This document shows, in pieces, positions 1-11,317 of a stretch of 64,000 nt of DNA. The DNA is from Limonium bicolor. Lineage: Eukaryota > Streptophyta > Magnoliopsida > Caryophyllales > Plumbaginaceae. Each line of letters starts with the position of its first letter. Positions within the stretch are counted from its first letter, which is position 1. A program made the translations under genes and the position numbers. The stretch spans positions 466,641,827 to 466,705,826 of the forward strand of contig CM041777.1 in NCBI GenBank assembly GCA_023374045.1, in the 5' to 3' direction. The notes beneath the pieces are model-generated. The model was given only the letters and a program-made list of their open reading frames with translations. It made no database searches and was not told the origin of the DNA.

Positions 1-1488
1 TAGCTCCAAATATCAAATACAATGGCACTTAGGCCTTTAATTGCACAATTTCACAATTCACTCTCATATCATCCAAACACATTACTACACAAGTTTTTTG
101 GTTTCATTTCTTTAATTAACCATCCCAAGTTCTAAAATAATCAAAATAAGCATTAAGGTGAGTTTCTTACCTTAAGCTCACAAATTCTCCTTTTCTTTTC
201 CAATCTCTTCCTCCTCGCTTTCTTGATCAAAATCGGTCAAATGGCAATGGAGTTGCCCAACTCCATGCCAACACCCAAGGAACACTAAATTCAACATAAT
301 TAAAATTCTAAACCCTTGGGAACACACTAATTCAATAAAAGACTAGAAACACCATAGTTATGGTTTACCTTTGGAGCTTTTTGAAGAGGGGCTTTCACCC
401 ATGAATCAAAGGGGAAACTCCACCACCATTGAAGGGTTGAATTGAAGCTCAAAATCAAGAAGAAAACATGGTGTGAGAGAGGGCAAAATCGGCCAGCTCT
501 ACAAGATGGAGAAAGAATGAGTTTTTCATGAATCTTTTTACCTTAGGAGAGAGAGAAGGCTCCAAGCTTCCCATTGATGCTATATTCTCTTCAAATGGGG
601 AAAACCCATGGACATGAACTTCTTCATTTTTGGATTTTGAAAAGAGAGAAGTGTAGAGAATGATGAGAGGAGTTCAAATATGTAATTTATTTTTGATTTG
701 GAGCTTTATCAAAGCTTGGGCATGGAGGAAAATGAAGAGAAGCCATGGAAGGAGTGGGAGAGAGCTTCAAAATCGGCTGCACCAGAGGGAGAGGGGAGAA
801 ATCGCAAGGAAGGGGGGAAAAGGAGGAAAGAGAAGAGGAAAAAGAAAAGTGAAGAGGAGAGAGAGTGTTTTTACCTTTTTAACTTTTTCCTTCTTTCTTT
901 TCTTTCTTTCTTTACTAGCTTGATGTGTGTGTGAGGGGCTGTCTCACTAATTAAAACCAGCCCACATGTTTATGTAAGCTGGAGCGTTTTTAGTCTTTTA
1001 CATAAAACACTCGTTTATTTACCCGGTTTTAGCACTATTCACTAACCGGGCCCGTTTTCCGGAATTTTCTCGTTTCTTTAATTTTAATGGTTATTAAGCT
1101 CCAATTAATGTTTATTTATAGTTATTTAATGAACTATAATTTTTACGGGTTCGTTTGACCACTTAAAGTCATGTTTTCGGGTTTTCTTGAAAAACGTGTG
1201 CTAAAGCTTTATTAGTGTTTTAATACATTATTTGGATCCGTTTTCTTCGGGAATTGTTCCCATATATTATCTAGGCCTCATTAAGCCTTCCAAATCCATT
1301 TAATAATCTTATCGAGGTCGTATTCCTCTTAGGGTCACTTAATGCTCACTTTAGCGTTTTTCGCTTTCTAAGCGTTTTCCTTGTTTCTTTTGGATTTATT
1401 CTTTTTACCAAAATTCATTAGGCCCCAATAGGCCTTCAATATCGTATTAGAGTAATTTAATCACCCTAATTAAGTTTGGGGTACTTCA
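1..1488 (-). mobile_element. Family A LTR, partial copy (LTR-A1), 3' LTR of the left unit
   Basis: This is the end of a long terminal repeat whose complete copies lie at 6136-10506 and 15767-26380. On the minus strand it opens with TGAAGTACCCCAAAC, directly after a polypurine tract (sense AGGGGGGCAGAT, plus 1489-1500). The alignment with the other copies is continuous, starting at the shared AGCTCCAAAT (positions 2, 9018 and 18649). The rest of the LTR lies outside the window. It contains a purine-rich stretch at about 783-875 but not the palindrome array, which in the complete copies lies further along. No protein is encoded; short open frames here come from the purine run. Confidence 0.85.
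783..875. repeat. Polypurine/polypyrimidine tract of LTR-A
   Basis: About 90 bp of almost pure A/G on the plus strand, hence C/T on the sense strand of the element. It recurs at 9804-9885 and 25685-25768 in the other two LTR copies with small length changes. Such tracts create long open frames without stops, and these should not be read as genes. Confidence 0.8.
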
Positions 1489-4400
1489 ATCTGCCCCCCT
1501 TAAAGAACTTTGCCCACAAAGTTAGTGAGTCTAAGGTTGTTAGTCTCCAAGGTACTCAATTCTAAGGTTATAAACTATATATAACCCGACAGACTCCATG
1601 TCTGACTCGATGTATACCACACATCCAAACATCATGTTAAGCATGCATAGCAACCAAAAATATCTGTTATATAATCTCTCATTGGGGGTCCATCCGCGGA
1701 CAATTAGGCACTAAGTCCTCCCCCATATCGAGTGATCCCTCTGGTACCGGTCACGTTGGAACACTTACGCTCTCTAGTTCACGGCCGTCATGACATTGAG
1801 CACTTACTCTTTCTGGCTCTATGGTCCTTTGGTTCTGATCAAATTCATTTGCACCTCTAGAACATTCTTTACTCATTTACTAGTCATCCCGTTAGTTACT
1901 ACTCATTTTTATCCCACAATACTTACCTAAGAAATTCCAAGTTAATCTCCAATTAGTTTTCCTATCCTCAAATCGATCACAAGATGAATCAATTTCTATC
2001 CTCAAATACAATCAAATCAAGTTACCTAGGGGACTCACTTCCCACTAGGTTCAACATCGGTTTCATACCGATTTATACTCATCAAACTCCTCAAACATAC
2101 TCATTTTCCAAAACCATTACCAATCAGGGTCCTCATTCCCCATTGAGTTTCTCTACTCCATTCACCTCAAATCTCTCACAATCAATACTCCTTTCCACCT
2201 CAAATATCACAATCAACCTTAATTACATTATGAATGGTATACATATGTTTATGTAACATAAGTACCAATCATCAAACAAATTCTTTTGCGCTAAGCGCAT
2301 TGTAGTTTACGCACTATCACGTAAAACATACATTTCGTGGTTTTCGCCCTACCCCTCGTAAAAAGGGATTACGCCCACGTAATCTACCATGTGTCAACAT
2401 TGGACATAGGTCTAAGGCATTCAGCCGTCATGGAGTGGTTCAACTTCCATGCAGTCTATTGTACAATGTATTCTGGTCAAAGGGTCTTAACCATGTTGTT
2501 GGTTAGTCCCTGCACCAAGAATTTTCATCGGAGTTGTTTAACTCTTAACCGGGTTTGGTTCTAGCCTTAGAGGCTTCAAGGCATTGATAATTATGCATTC
2601 ATTCACTAGGTGTATTAAACCTTAGAATTTAGGCCCGCTAGCTTCTGCTGCGCGACCCTGATAACCTAGGGTATATTTACCCTTCTCGTTAAATATAATG
2701 TGTGATACAATATCCTTTTATCCCTTTTTATCTTGGGAATAAGGTTTGTTACTCAAGTGTGGTATTTTTTTTTACTGTACGCAAACTCAATGAGTTACAA
2801 GTTTTCTATCCAGCTCTCTGGAATCAATGTAGATACTGTTCGTACTCCCATGATTATTCACTGGGTTCCTCCGACTTATTGTCGGTTGAGGTTAAGTCAC
2901 TACTTAGTTGTAGTGCTTCCTCTGTTGTTAGTAGCATCTGAATTATGCCCACTAAACTGGTTTGTACAAGTGTTCTTACTCGTACAACCTTGCGTTTCCT
3001 ATGCACCGGTCTTTACGGCTTCTTAAGTTTCCTTTTACTTTTTCCACAATTGTCATCTTCCAAACTTTCTAGCTATCCCACTCGGTCATCACTTCACAAA
3101 TGCAATACCAAAACACTCAGTCGTACAGAGTGCAGAGGCGTAAACCCCTGGGTAGTAAATCTCTTGTGAGATTACAATAGGAATAAACATTGTTTACTTC
3201 TTGTTTCTCGGACTGTCTACCATCTTTATTCATTAACTCCCTCTCATTGTATGATGTATTCACATGTATTGGTCGCTTGCTGCGCACCATGTTCGTATTT
3301 GTTTACAACTTCGGTTTCCATGGCATCCGCTATTTCATTAGCTTCCGCTTATGTATCTCTACCATTAGACAATGGTTCGCCATTTCTTTGGCTGGTTATA
3401 GCATATGACATTCTTTTACATCTCTGAGCTCCTTGAGCATTATTGGTTTTTACACTTCATGTTCGTACTTTACTTATTTCTTATTAACCGATCACTCCTC
3501 GGTTGCTATCTAAGCTTTCCTTAGCTTCATTTGTTACAATTTCCGCTTGGCAATGACTTGATGCTCAAGCTTCACTACAATAGTAGTTCTGAAAGAGATG
3601 TATTATCAGTTATTCACTGATGGTATTCCCTTCTTGGAATCTATGTGTTCACCGCTCTCGTGGTCTCTCATTAACGAGGGTTATCTTTGCCCGTTAGTTA
3701 TTAAACCACTTACCGGTGCCGTTCTTGGAAACTCTCCATATGGTTTTCTGTGGGTTTTGCAACCGTTGGATTATGTATTGTAATAGTTTCATGGCGTACT
3801 AGCCTTGTTGCCTAGAGCTCTGCTCACTATAGGCGGTTTACATATAATCACTTCTCCTTATACCATTAAATGGTTCGAGGTAGCATTGGGCTCCGTGATA
3901 AGATCATCGCATCCCGCTTCCGTCTGTTGGATGCCCTTCAAGTGTCTTGGTATTAATTGGTTCCGTTTAATAATTCAGGGTATCCCCGGGGTAAGTGGGA
4001 TCCCTTCGGTGTTCTAACCGAGTGTTCGTTATAGCTCTAGTGCTCTTATTACGACACTTCGTTCAACTAGGTTGACTTTGATACCCTTTATGGATTGCTC
4101 CTAGGTGTTGTTGGTTATGCCGTTACATCCGGCTAACATATGAGTATGTTCTATCTTCTCCACATTGCGGTTTTGGATTTCAAGTTATCTCGTTTAGGGT
4201 TAAACGTCTCCTGTTCTTAGGGTAGACTATGGGTACTTCTCTTATGGTTTTAACCAGTTTGGTATTTCCTTCGGTGGTGAACGGTATCTACCGGTACCTT
4301 AGATGATCACTTTGGGTATTTATCCAGCTCATTACACTTTGGTGTGTTCTCATTAGGCATTCGCCTTACCGATTTCAGGCTGGGTGAGTATTCCAGCTAT

Positions 4401-6135
4401 CATGCATTTGTTTCAATATCCTTGAGACATATCCAATGTCTTTGACTAATTGCTAGTGTTTCTTGCACTTTTTAACTCTTAATTATACTCCTGGAGTGAG
4501 TTCTTGACTCCTTTAGCTTGTAAGCTTATCTGAGTTCTTCGATCATTCGAGGTGTCCAACTATTTCAGTTTGAGTTTACCTAATGGTTCGTAGAACGGAG
4601 TCGACTACTTCCCGTGTTTCGTACACTACATGTATACATACGTGGGGTACCGTATTGGTACGTTACCACTTACCTGATTAACCCATAGAACGGTGTCTAT
4701 TAGGCCCGCAAGCTCCTTCGGAGTGCGGTCGTCCCACATCCCATATTTGGGTACACTCGTAGTGCTCGTCACACGCCTAGGTGAAGTATTCTATTGTCAA
4801 CTCCGCTTGTTTCATTTTATGATACTCACCGTGATTGTTCTGGTTTGGTTTTTTTTTAAAAAAAAATCTGAAGGTTAGAAAGAAAGGTTTGTGGTTTTAA
4901 AAGAAAAGTTCTGGGTTTTGAAATAAAAATCTTGAGTTTGAAAGGAAATCTTCATGGCGTTGCCATGTTTGAGGTCTTTGACCAAGCACTGCTTCCTGCT
5001 GACTGGTATGTTCGTAAATATAATGGTCGGGCTGTTAGGCCTTTCCAAGGTTTGATTCTTCAAGTTCTTAGGATTGACAATCCTATTATTGCTTCCATCT
5101 CCATGGTGTTACTTTAGTAAGTACTTGTTAGTTGTTAAACGTCCTCCAACTTGTCTTATTGTTATTGCACTTGCCTTGGCAAGTGCGCGGGTACGTCGGT
5201 TTTTAGGTTACCATATACCGGTTACGGTATTGTTTCTATCCGTATTTGGTGGTTTATTGGGTCTTTCGTCAGTCCTTTGATCTTAGTGATCAATTCCCTG
5301 AGTAATTTTCAGTGTTCTTGGTAAGGTTGTTGTTAATTCAGGTGCTTCCCGATCCTTGTGGTACTCCATGTACCTTGCTCCATAGCTCGTTCCCACATTT
5401 GGCGGTGGTTACCGAGGTTTATCGGATCCTTAGGAACTACGTGGTAGTCCTGTTAGTGTAAGCTTAATGATTACTCTCATAGTTGTCCGAACTATGTTAT
5501 TTGGGTATTACCGCCCTCTGGCGTTGTAGGTTTGGAGTTGTCCAACCCTGACTATATCCATAGTTGGTTAGTATAACCTTTGTCAGTATTGTCAAGCTTT
5601 GTAGTCTGCATACTCTCTTGTCTCGGTTTTGTTACTCTGCCTTTTCGCTTCATTGCGTAGTTATGCTTCCTTCTTGTTGGCTGCGCATGGTTCTCGCGAC
5701 TACGAAGCATGTCGCCCCATGGTGCCGCAAATTTCCTTATCCTATATTTAAGATCTTCTATCTTCTGCCGTTTTGTACGGTTATTGTCGTTCAAATGGGA
5801 ACCGTCTTCGGGATTTCCAATTCTTGGAATCTACCGTATGACAGGTTCTTTCTCTTTACAAAGTTTATTCTACAACTGCCAGATCGGGTTTTCCCGAGTA
5901 TGAGAGGTCTTTCCATCTCTCTGGTGTTCTTTCCCCAACTTTAAAACGGGGGTTGCAGAGGGCGGGATTGGTTATGTAGGTATCCAGATCATACTGGAAG
6001 TTCCTATCTAGCATACCTCACACGCTAACACTCAACCCTTAGCCGTAAGTCTTTAATTCTTAACTCAGTATTTTCCTAAACTCGGTATTTAGACCATTTT
6101 TGTAACACTTTTTGTATCGCTCTGATACCACTTTT
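1489..6135 (-). mobile_element. Internal region A1 of a large non-autonomous LTR retrotransposon
   Basis: Sequence between LTR-A1 and LTR-A2, about 4.65 kb, in minus orientation: PPT at the left end and PBS at the right end (6114-6130). Neither strand shows a coding frame above about 130 codons or a retroviral motif. It aligns along its length with internal region A2 (10507-15766), except for a deletion of about 611 bp at 1860/1861. Long LTRs with a conserved non-coding interior match the LARD type of plant element, which relies on proteins made elsewhere. The PBS and the related family E remnant suggest descent from Tekay-type chromoviruses (inference). Confidence 0.7.
6114..6130 (-). promoter_or_regulatory. 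Primer-binding site (initiator-Met tRNA type), element A1
   Basis: On the minus strand this reads TGGTATCAGAGCGATAC, five bases after the LTR end (TTACA). TGGTATCAGAGC is the standard plant retrotransposon site for the 3' end of initiator-Met tRNA. It fixes the element orientation as minus. Confidence 0.9.
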
Positions 6136-6546
6136 TGTAACACCCCTGCCGCTAATCCAACCATTAACTCCTAACCCGTCTCATTTACCAATACTCAAGC
6201 AGCGGTATCAAACTACCAACGGCGGGTATTACAATGCCGTTAGTCACCCACGTGATCAAATACAACAACATTTACAATATCGGTCTGATGGGTCTTATAC
6301 CGAGTACACTATACAAATGTTACTTCCATTACCTAATCAATCTCAACCAAATACTACTTCAATCCCATATTATACAAATACAACCTCCACTCAATACTAT
6401 ACCGAGTATCTATTACAATTCCCAAACTTATTGACCACATGTCGGTCTTACAATTCCACAATACAACCCAAATACAATTCTCAAACAGCTACCCATATTT
6501 ATTACAACCCCGTCCTACTCTCGAACGGTCGGTCGGCTTCAATGTT

Positions 6547-6577
6547 CCTGTAAAATAAAAACGATGCCCCTAGGGGC
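6547..6577 (-). promoter_or_regulatory. LTR-end hairpin followed by T-run and CAGG (family A)
   Basis: On the minus strand, the perfect 12-bp palindrome GCCCCTAGGGGC is followed within about ten bases by a T-rich run and then ACAGG. The same order (stem, T-run, CAGG) occurs near the ends of the B, C and E LTRs. It may be an RNA 3'-end signal or a splice-acceptor-like site; the function is not proven. The copy in LTR-A3 is at 16178-16208. Confidence 0.5.
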
Positions 6578-8172
6578 TCAACAAAATTGCTGCATTTGAA
6601 TTCTGCATACCCCGCGTACTAGTGAGGGTACGCCGACTATTTGGTCGAGAGCATGCGATTCATTTTATTTCAATCAACATGCATACAACATACATTATAT
6701 ATGTACATTCACAATCAAAGTTCACAACGAACACAAACACTAACGCACACATCAAGGGGTTAGTTTATTATGTTCTTTACTTAGGCTTGAGGGTTTCTGC
6801 CTCACTATGTCTTACTCACTTGCTCATTGTCTTACCCACTCTCTTGGGTACTGTTACTTACAATCTCAACTCAATACACAATACTCAATTCAGTACCTCA
6901 ATCAAATTCTCAAATCAAGTACTCAAACCAATACTCTATCCTCAAAGGCATCTTTTAAGTCTTAGCCGCGACCTCTGGGCAGGGTCATACACAAGACCCA
7001 CCACCGGGCTTACAAATACCAAAAGGAGCTATGTATTTAGCTCCTCAAGTTCACAAATGACCAGTTCGCTACCGGACTACTCAAATTCCTAAAACTCCTC
7101 TCTCGGAGTCATTTCACAATCTCAAGGATTAGCCTAAAAGTATCTCTCTCGATAACATCTTTTAGCTTAGGGAATTCCTCAATGTCTAGTATTCTAAGAT
7201 TTAAGGTCTTACCCAACTTATCGAATACTCTCATGTTCATGACATTGTTCATTTTAGTCGGATCCTCTCATTGGGGTTCGACTATTACTCTAAGGGGTTT
7301 GGTGATCCCTTACCATTCTTTACTTTTATCAAGGTTCATTGTTTGAACATTTGTCAAGTCCTCTAAGAAGAGGTTCCTTATATAGTTCCACTAATAATTG
7401 TTTTGTGGATTAAATCAATTCGGTTCTCTAACCGTTATCGGGGGTTTACTTCTCCCGTACAATTCTCTCACGTTCTAGTGAGTTCACCGGTTTACGTTAT
7501 CGTTTATTGGTTCAATAGCTTTAGTGTGTTACCACGTTTTATTAGTTTGCACTTGACTATTTCTACGAGTCTCTTTCACACAAGACTCAACTATGAGTCG
7601 CACTACCATACACATTCAACATTCAAACAATTCATTCAAATTCACATTTCATGAATTATACAAACTTCGGTGCAAATTACAAACCAACAAGCAACAACAC
7701 AATGCAAGCACCAACAAGTACAAACAATCCAATTCGTGCATTTATCTTGTTAGGTGATCACACAATCAAATAAGCACACAAATCGGGGTAACCAAGTTAG
7801 GATACAGAGCATGAGGAAATCATACCTTTCACCGGGGTTAACTTTACCGGGTGTTCCCACGTTCCTCGGTTCACACTCGTTCCTCGTGTCTTACTCTTGA
7901 ACCACTAGTTACCTGTCAAATGGTTCAATTAATATTAAGGCGTTACGGTAGGTGCATAGATGCTACTCCCGTACTTACCCCGTTATCCCGTTATTTCGGT
8001 TTAACTTAGTGTACTTAATTCCTTAACTTACTCACTCACTTCCAATACTTGTTTATACTTCTTAGGACCTTTATAAGTCACCAAACAACTCCTAAACATC
8101 ATCTAAAACCAATACCATTCAAACCCCCATCTTTAAAACCCTTAAAAACACTCTCTGGTGAATTCTGGGGGC

Positions 8173-8352
8173 GGTCCAGGACCTGTTCCGGACCCAAGGT
8201 CCCGGACCAATGTTTCAGTGAACTCTCGGCCTATTTTTGCCTGTGGTCCGGGACCTGGCCCAGGACCTAGGTCTCGGACCAATGTCAATTTTCAGTCTCG
8301 ACCATTTTTTTGATGCGGTCCGGGACTTGGTACATATCCTAAGTCTCGGACC
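8173..8352 (-). repeat. 36-bp palindrome array, family A (3 units, 72-bp period)
   Basis: Units at 8173-8208, 8245-8280 and 8317-8352 are each exactly 36 bp with starts exactly 72 bp apart. Outer cores are GGTCCRGGACC on the left and GGTCYCGGACC on the right; a third, weaker core lies between. The third unit has GGACTT and AAGTC in the arms, which still pair. Spacers are also 36 bp and resemble each other (TTTCAGT, CTCG, CC, poly-T). Confidence 0.9.
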
Positions 8353-11298
8353 CTGCTAAAAATTGCAATTAAGGTACTGTTTAAGCCCCAAATCCACCCT
8401 TAAACCACACTCAAACTTTCCCTAATCTTTCCACAAGCTTTCTACTTAATTAAACACCTTAAAACATGCATTAAATCACTCCAAATCATTGGTTAAATCC
8501 ACTACCAAATTCTAGCTCAAATTCAACAAATTTAATTTCCACATTCTTGCATTTTGCACACTTGTGCATTTCTACTTCTTTTTGGTAATTCCTACCTCTT
8601 ACCCACCTTACAAAATCACCTAATGACCATTCCCAATCATTCTCATACCTTTGCACTTCTAAAACCCAAGTTCAACTCTCATTTCTTAAGCCTTGCACAC
8701 TAGCTCTTTTTCCTAGTTTTTCCAATGCATTTCAATACCTATTTGCTACAGATTTTTACCTCCTTCCCTCTAGTTCTCCAAATGCCATTTCAAGGCTATC
8801 ACTCAACTCTAAACAACACTACAAACACCTAAGTTCTCCAATACACTAAGTCATCTTTAAACACTTGTTTTTCTACCAAAATTTTGCCATAACCTCCCCA
8901 TAAACCTTACATGTCCAAACACATCTTTTTCACCTTTTTCAATCCTAAAGTAGCCACACCCTTACAAGGGTCCTACCAGCACATAAGCTCAACCAAAAAT
9001 TCACCACATGAACAATATAGCTCCAAATCTCAAATACAATGGCACTTAGGCCTTTAATTGCACAATTTCACAATACTCTCTCATATCATCCAAACACATT
9101 ACTAACACAAGTTTTTGGTTTCATTTCTTTAATTACCCATCCCAAGTTCTAAAATAATCAAAATAAGAATTAAGGTGAGTTTCTTACCTTAAGCTCACAA
9201 ATTCTCCTTTTCTTTTCCAATCTCCTCCTCCTCCTCTCTTTCTTGATCAAAATCGGTCAAATGGCAATGGAGTTGCCCAACTCCATGCCAAAACCGAAGG
9301 AACACAAAATTCAACATAATTAAAATTCTAAACCCTTGGGAACACACTAATTCAATGAAAGACTTGAAACACCATAGTTAGGGTTTACCTTTTAGAGCTT
9401 TTTTAAGAGGGGCTTTCACCCATGAATCAAAGGGGAAACTCCACCACCATTGGAGGGTTGAATTGAAGCTCAAAATCAAGAAGAAAACATGGTGTGAGAG
9501 AGGGCAAAATCGGTCAGCTCTACAAGATGGAGAAAGAATGAGTTTTTCATGAATCTTTTTACCTTAGGAGAGAGAGAAGGCTCCAAGCTACCCATTGATG
9601 CTATTACCTCTTCAAATGGGGAAAACCCATGGAGATGAACTTCTTCATTTTTTGATTTTGAAAAGAGAGAAGTGTATAGAATGATGAGAGGAGTTCAAAT
9701 ATGTAATTTATTTTTGATTTGGAGCTTTATCAAAGCTTAGGCATTGAGGAGAATGAAGAGAAGCCATGGAAGGAGGGGGAGAGAGCTTCAAAATCGGCTG
9801 CACCAGAGAGAGAGGGGAGAAATCGCAAGGAAGGAGGGAAAAGGAGGAAGAGAAGAGGAAAAAGAAAAGTGAAGAGGAGAGAGAGTGTTTTACCTTTTTA
9901 ACTTTTTCCTTCTTTCTTTTCTTTCATTCTTTACTAGCTTGATGTGTGTGTGAGGGGCTGTCTCACTAATTAAAACCGGCCCACATGTTTATGTAAGCTG
10001 GAGCGTTTTTAGTCTTTTACTGAAAACACTCGTTTATTTACCCGGTTTTAGCAATATTTACTAATCGGGCCCGTTTTCCAGAATTTTCTCGTTTCTTTAA
10101 TTTTAATGGTTATTAAGCTCCAATTAATGTTTATTTATAGTTATTTAATGAACTATAATTTTTACGGGTTCGTTTGACCACTTAAAGTCACGTTTTCTGG
10201 TTTCTCAAAAAACGTGTGCTAATGCTTTATTAGCGTTTTAATACATTATTTGGATCCTTTTTCTTCTAGAATTGTTCCCATATATTATCTAGGCCTCATT
10301 AAGCCTTCCAAATCCATTTAATAATCTTGTCGAGGTCGTATTCCTCTTAGGGTCACTTAATGCTCACTTTAGCGTTTTTCGCTTTCTAAGCATTTTCCTT
10401 GTTTCTTTTGGATTTATTCTTTTTACCAAAATTCATTAGGCACCAATAGGCCCTCAATATTGTATTAGAGTAATTTAATCACCCTAATTAAGTTTGGGGT
10501 ACTTCAATCAACCCCCCTTAAAGAACTTTGCCCATAAAGTTAGTGAGTCTAAGGTTGTTAGTCTCCAAGGTACTCAATTCTAAGGTTACAAACTATATAT
10601 AACCCGACAGTCTCCATATCTGACTCGATGTATACCACACATCCAAACAACATGTCAACCATGCATAGCAACCAAAAATATCTGTTATCCAATCTCTCAT
10701 TGGGGGTCTATCCACGGACAATTAGGCACTAAGTCCTCCCCCCATATCGAGTGATCCCTCAGGTACCGGGCATGTTTGAACACTTACGCTCTCTGGTTCA
10801 CGGCCGTCATGACATTGAGCACTTACTCTTTCTGGCTCTACGGTCCTTTGGTTCTGATCAAATTCATTTGCACCTCTAGTGAATCCTCAGGCTCCAAAGT
10901 GGGTACTCTTCCCTGACCGGACTACTCATATCCGGTGGCCCTTGGACAAATACAAAACACACACTACAAACGTCCTACAGGTCACTTAGTACCCTTGCTC
11001 GTCCATTGTAGTGGTTTCAAAACTATTCATCACTTCCACCGACTCACAACTAGCTTCACCTCCATGGTTTCAACCGGATACCCGTGCCTAGTCATGGAAG
11101 ATTCACTAGCGCCCATGGGAGCGGTTTCAAAACCGTTCCTCATTCTCAAGTTTGAAGAAGATCATTTGTGCCAAAACCAATTTGGAAATTCATTTTGAAA
11201 ACTCAATGCATCTCCAAGTTCCAATTTATGTCTGTTTCACCTATTACTAGTGTGATTACTTGTGGCCACTTGTACGGAGCTTCAAGAGTCATTCAACC

Positions 11299-11317
11299 CC
11301 AATGTGATCAGCATTGG
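11299..11317 (-). ncRNA. Conserved CTGATCA-loop hairpin in the 3' interior (family A copy)
   Basis: In sense the stem is CCAATG / CATTGG around the loop CTGATCA. It lies in a block of about 150 bp (about 11255-11400) that can also be recognised in families B (44432-44580) and E (59490-59635). The stem differs between families but pairing is kept. The block is missing from A1. Listed as a candidate structured RNA element; transcription is not shown. Confidence 0.55.

Larger units (their letters stand above)
6136..10506 (-). mobile_element. Family A LTR, complete copy (LTR-A2), 4371 bp
   Basis: Bounded on the plus strand by TGTAACACCCC at the left and GGGGTACTTCA at the right, so TG...CA on both strands. 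A PBS adjoins its left end (6114-6130) and a PPT its right end (10507-10525). It therefore serves as the 5' LTR of the left unit and the 3' LTR of the right unit. In sense order (right to left) it holds a conserved LTR start with the GGATCC-containing block near 10250, the purine/pyrimidine tract, an AT-rich region with short diverged repeats (about 8360-9000), the 36-bp palindrome array (8173-8352), a conserved block at 7790-7870, and a terminal hairpin (6566-6577). No protein is encoded. Confidence 0.88.

Noticed and set aside
660..934. Lysine/glutamate-rich frames in the purine tract of LTR-A
   Set aside because: Low-complexity A/G sequence has few stops. Frames shift between LTR copies by indels.
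2337..5944. Many 60-126 codon frames in the interior of family A as small genes
   Set aside because: They are scattered over all frames, not shared in frame between A1 and A2 beyond general sequence similarity, and hold no known motif.
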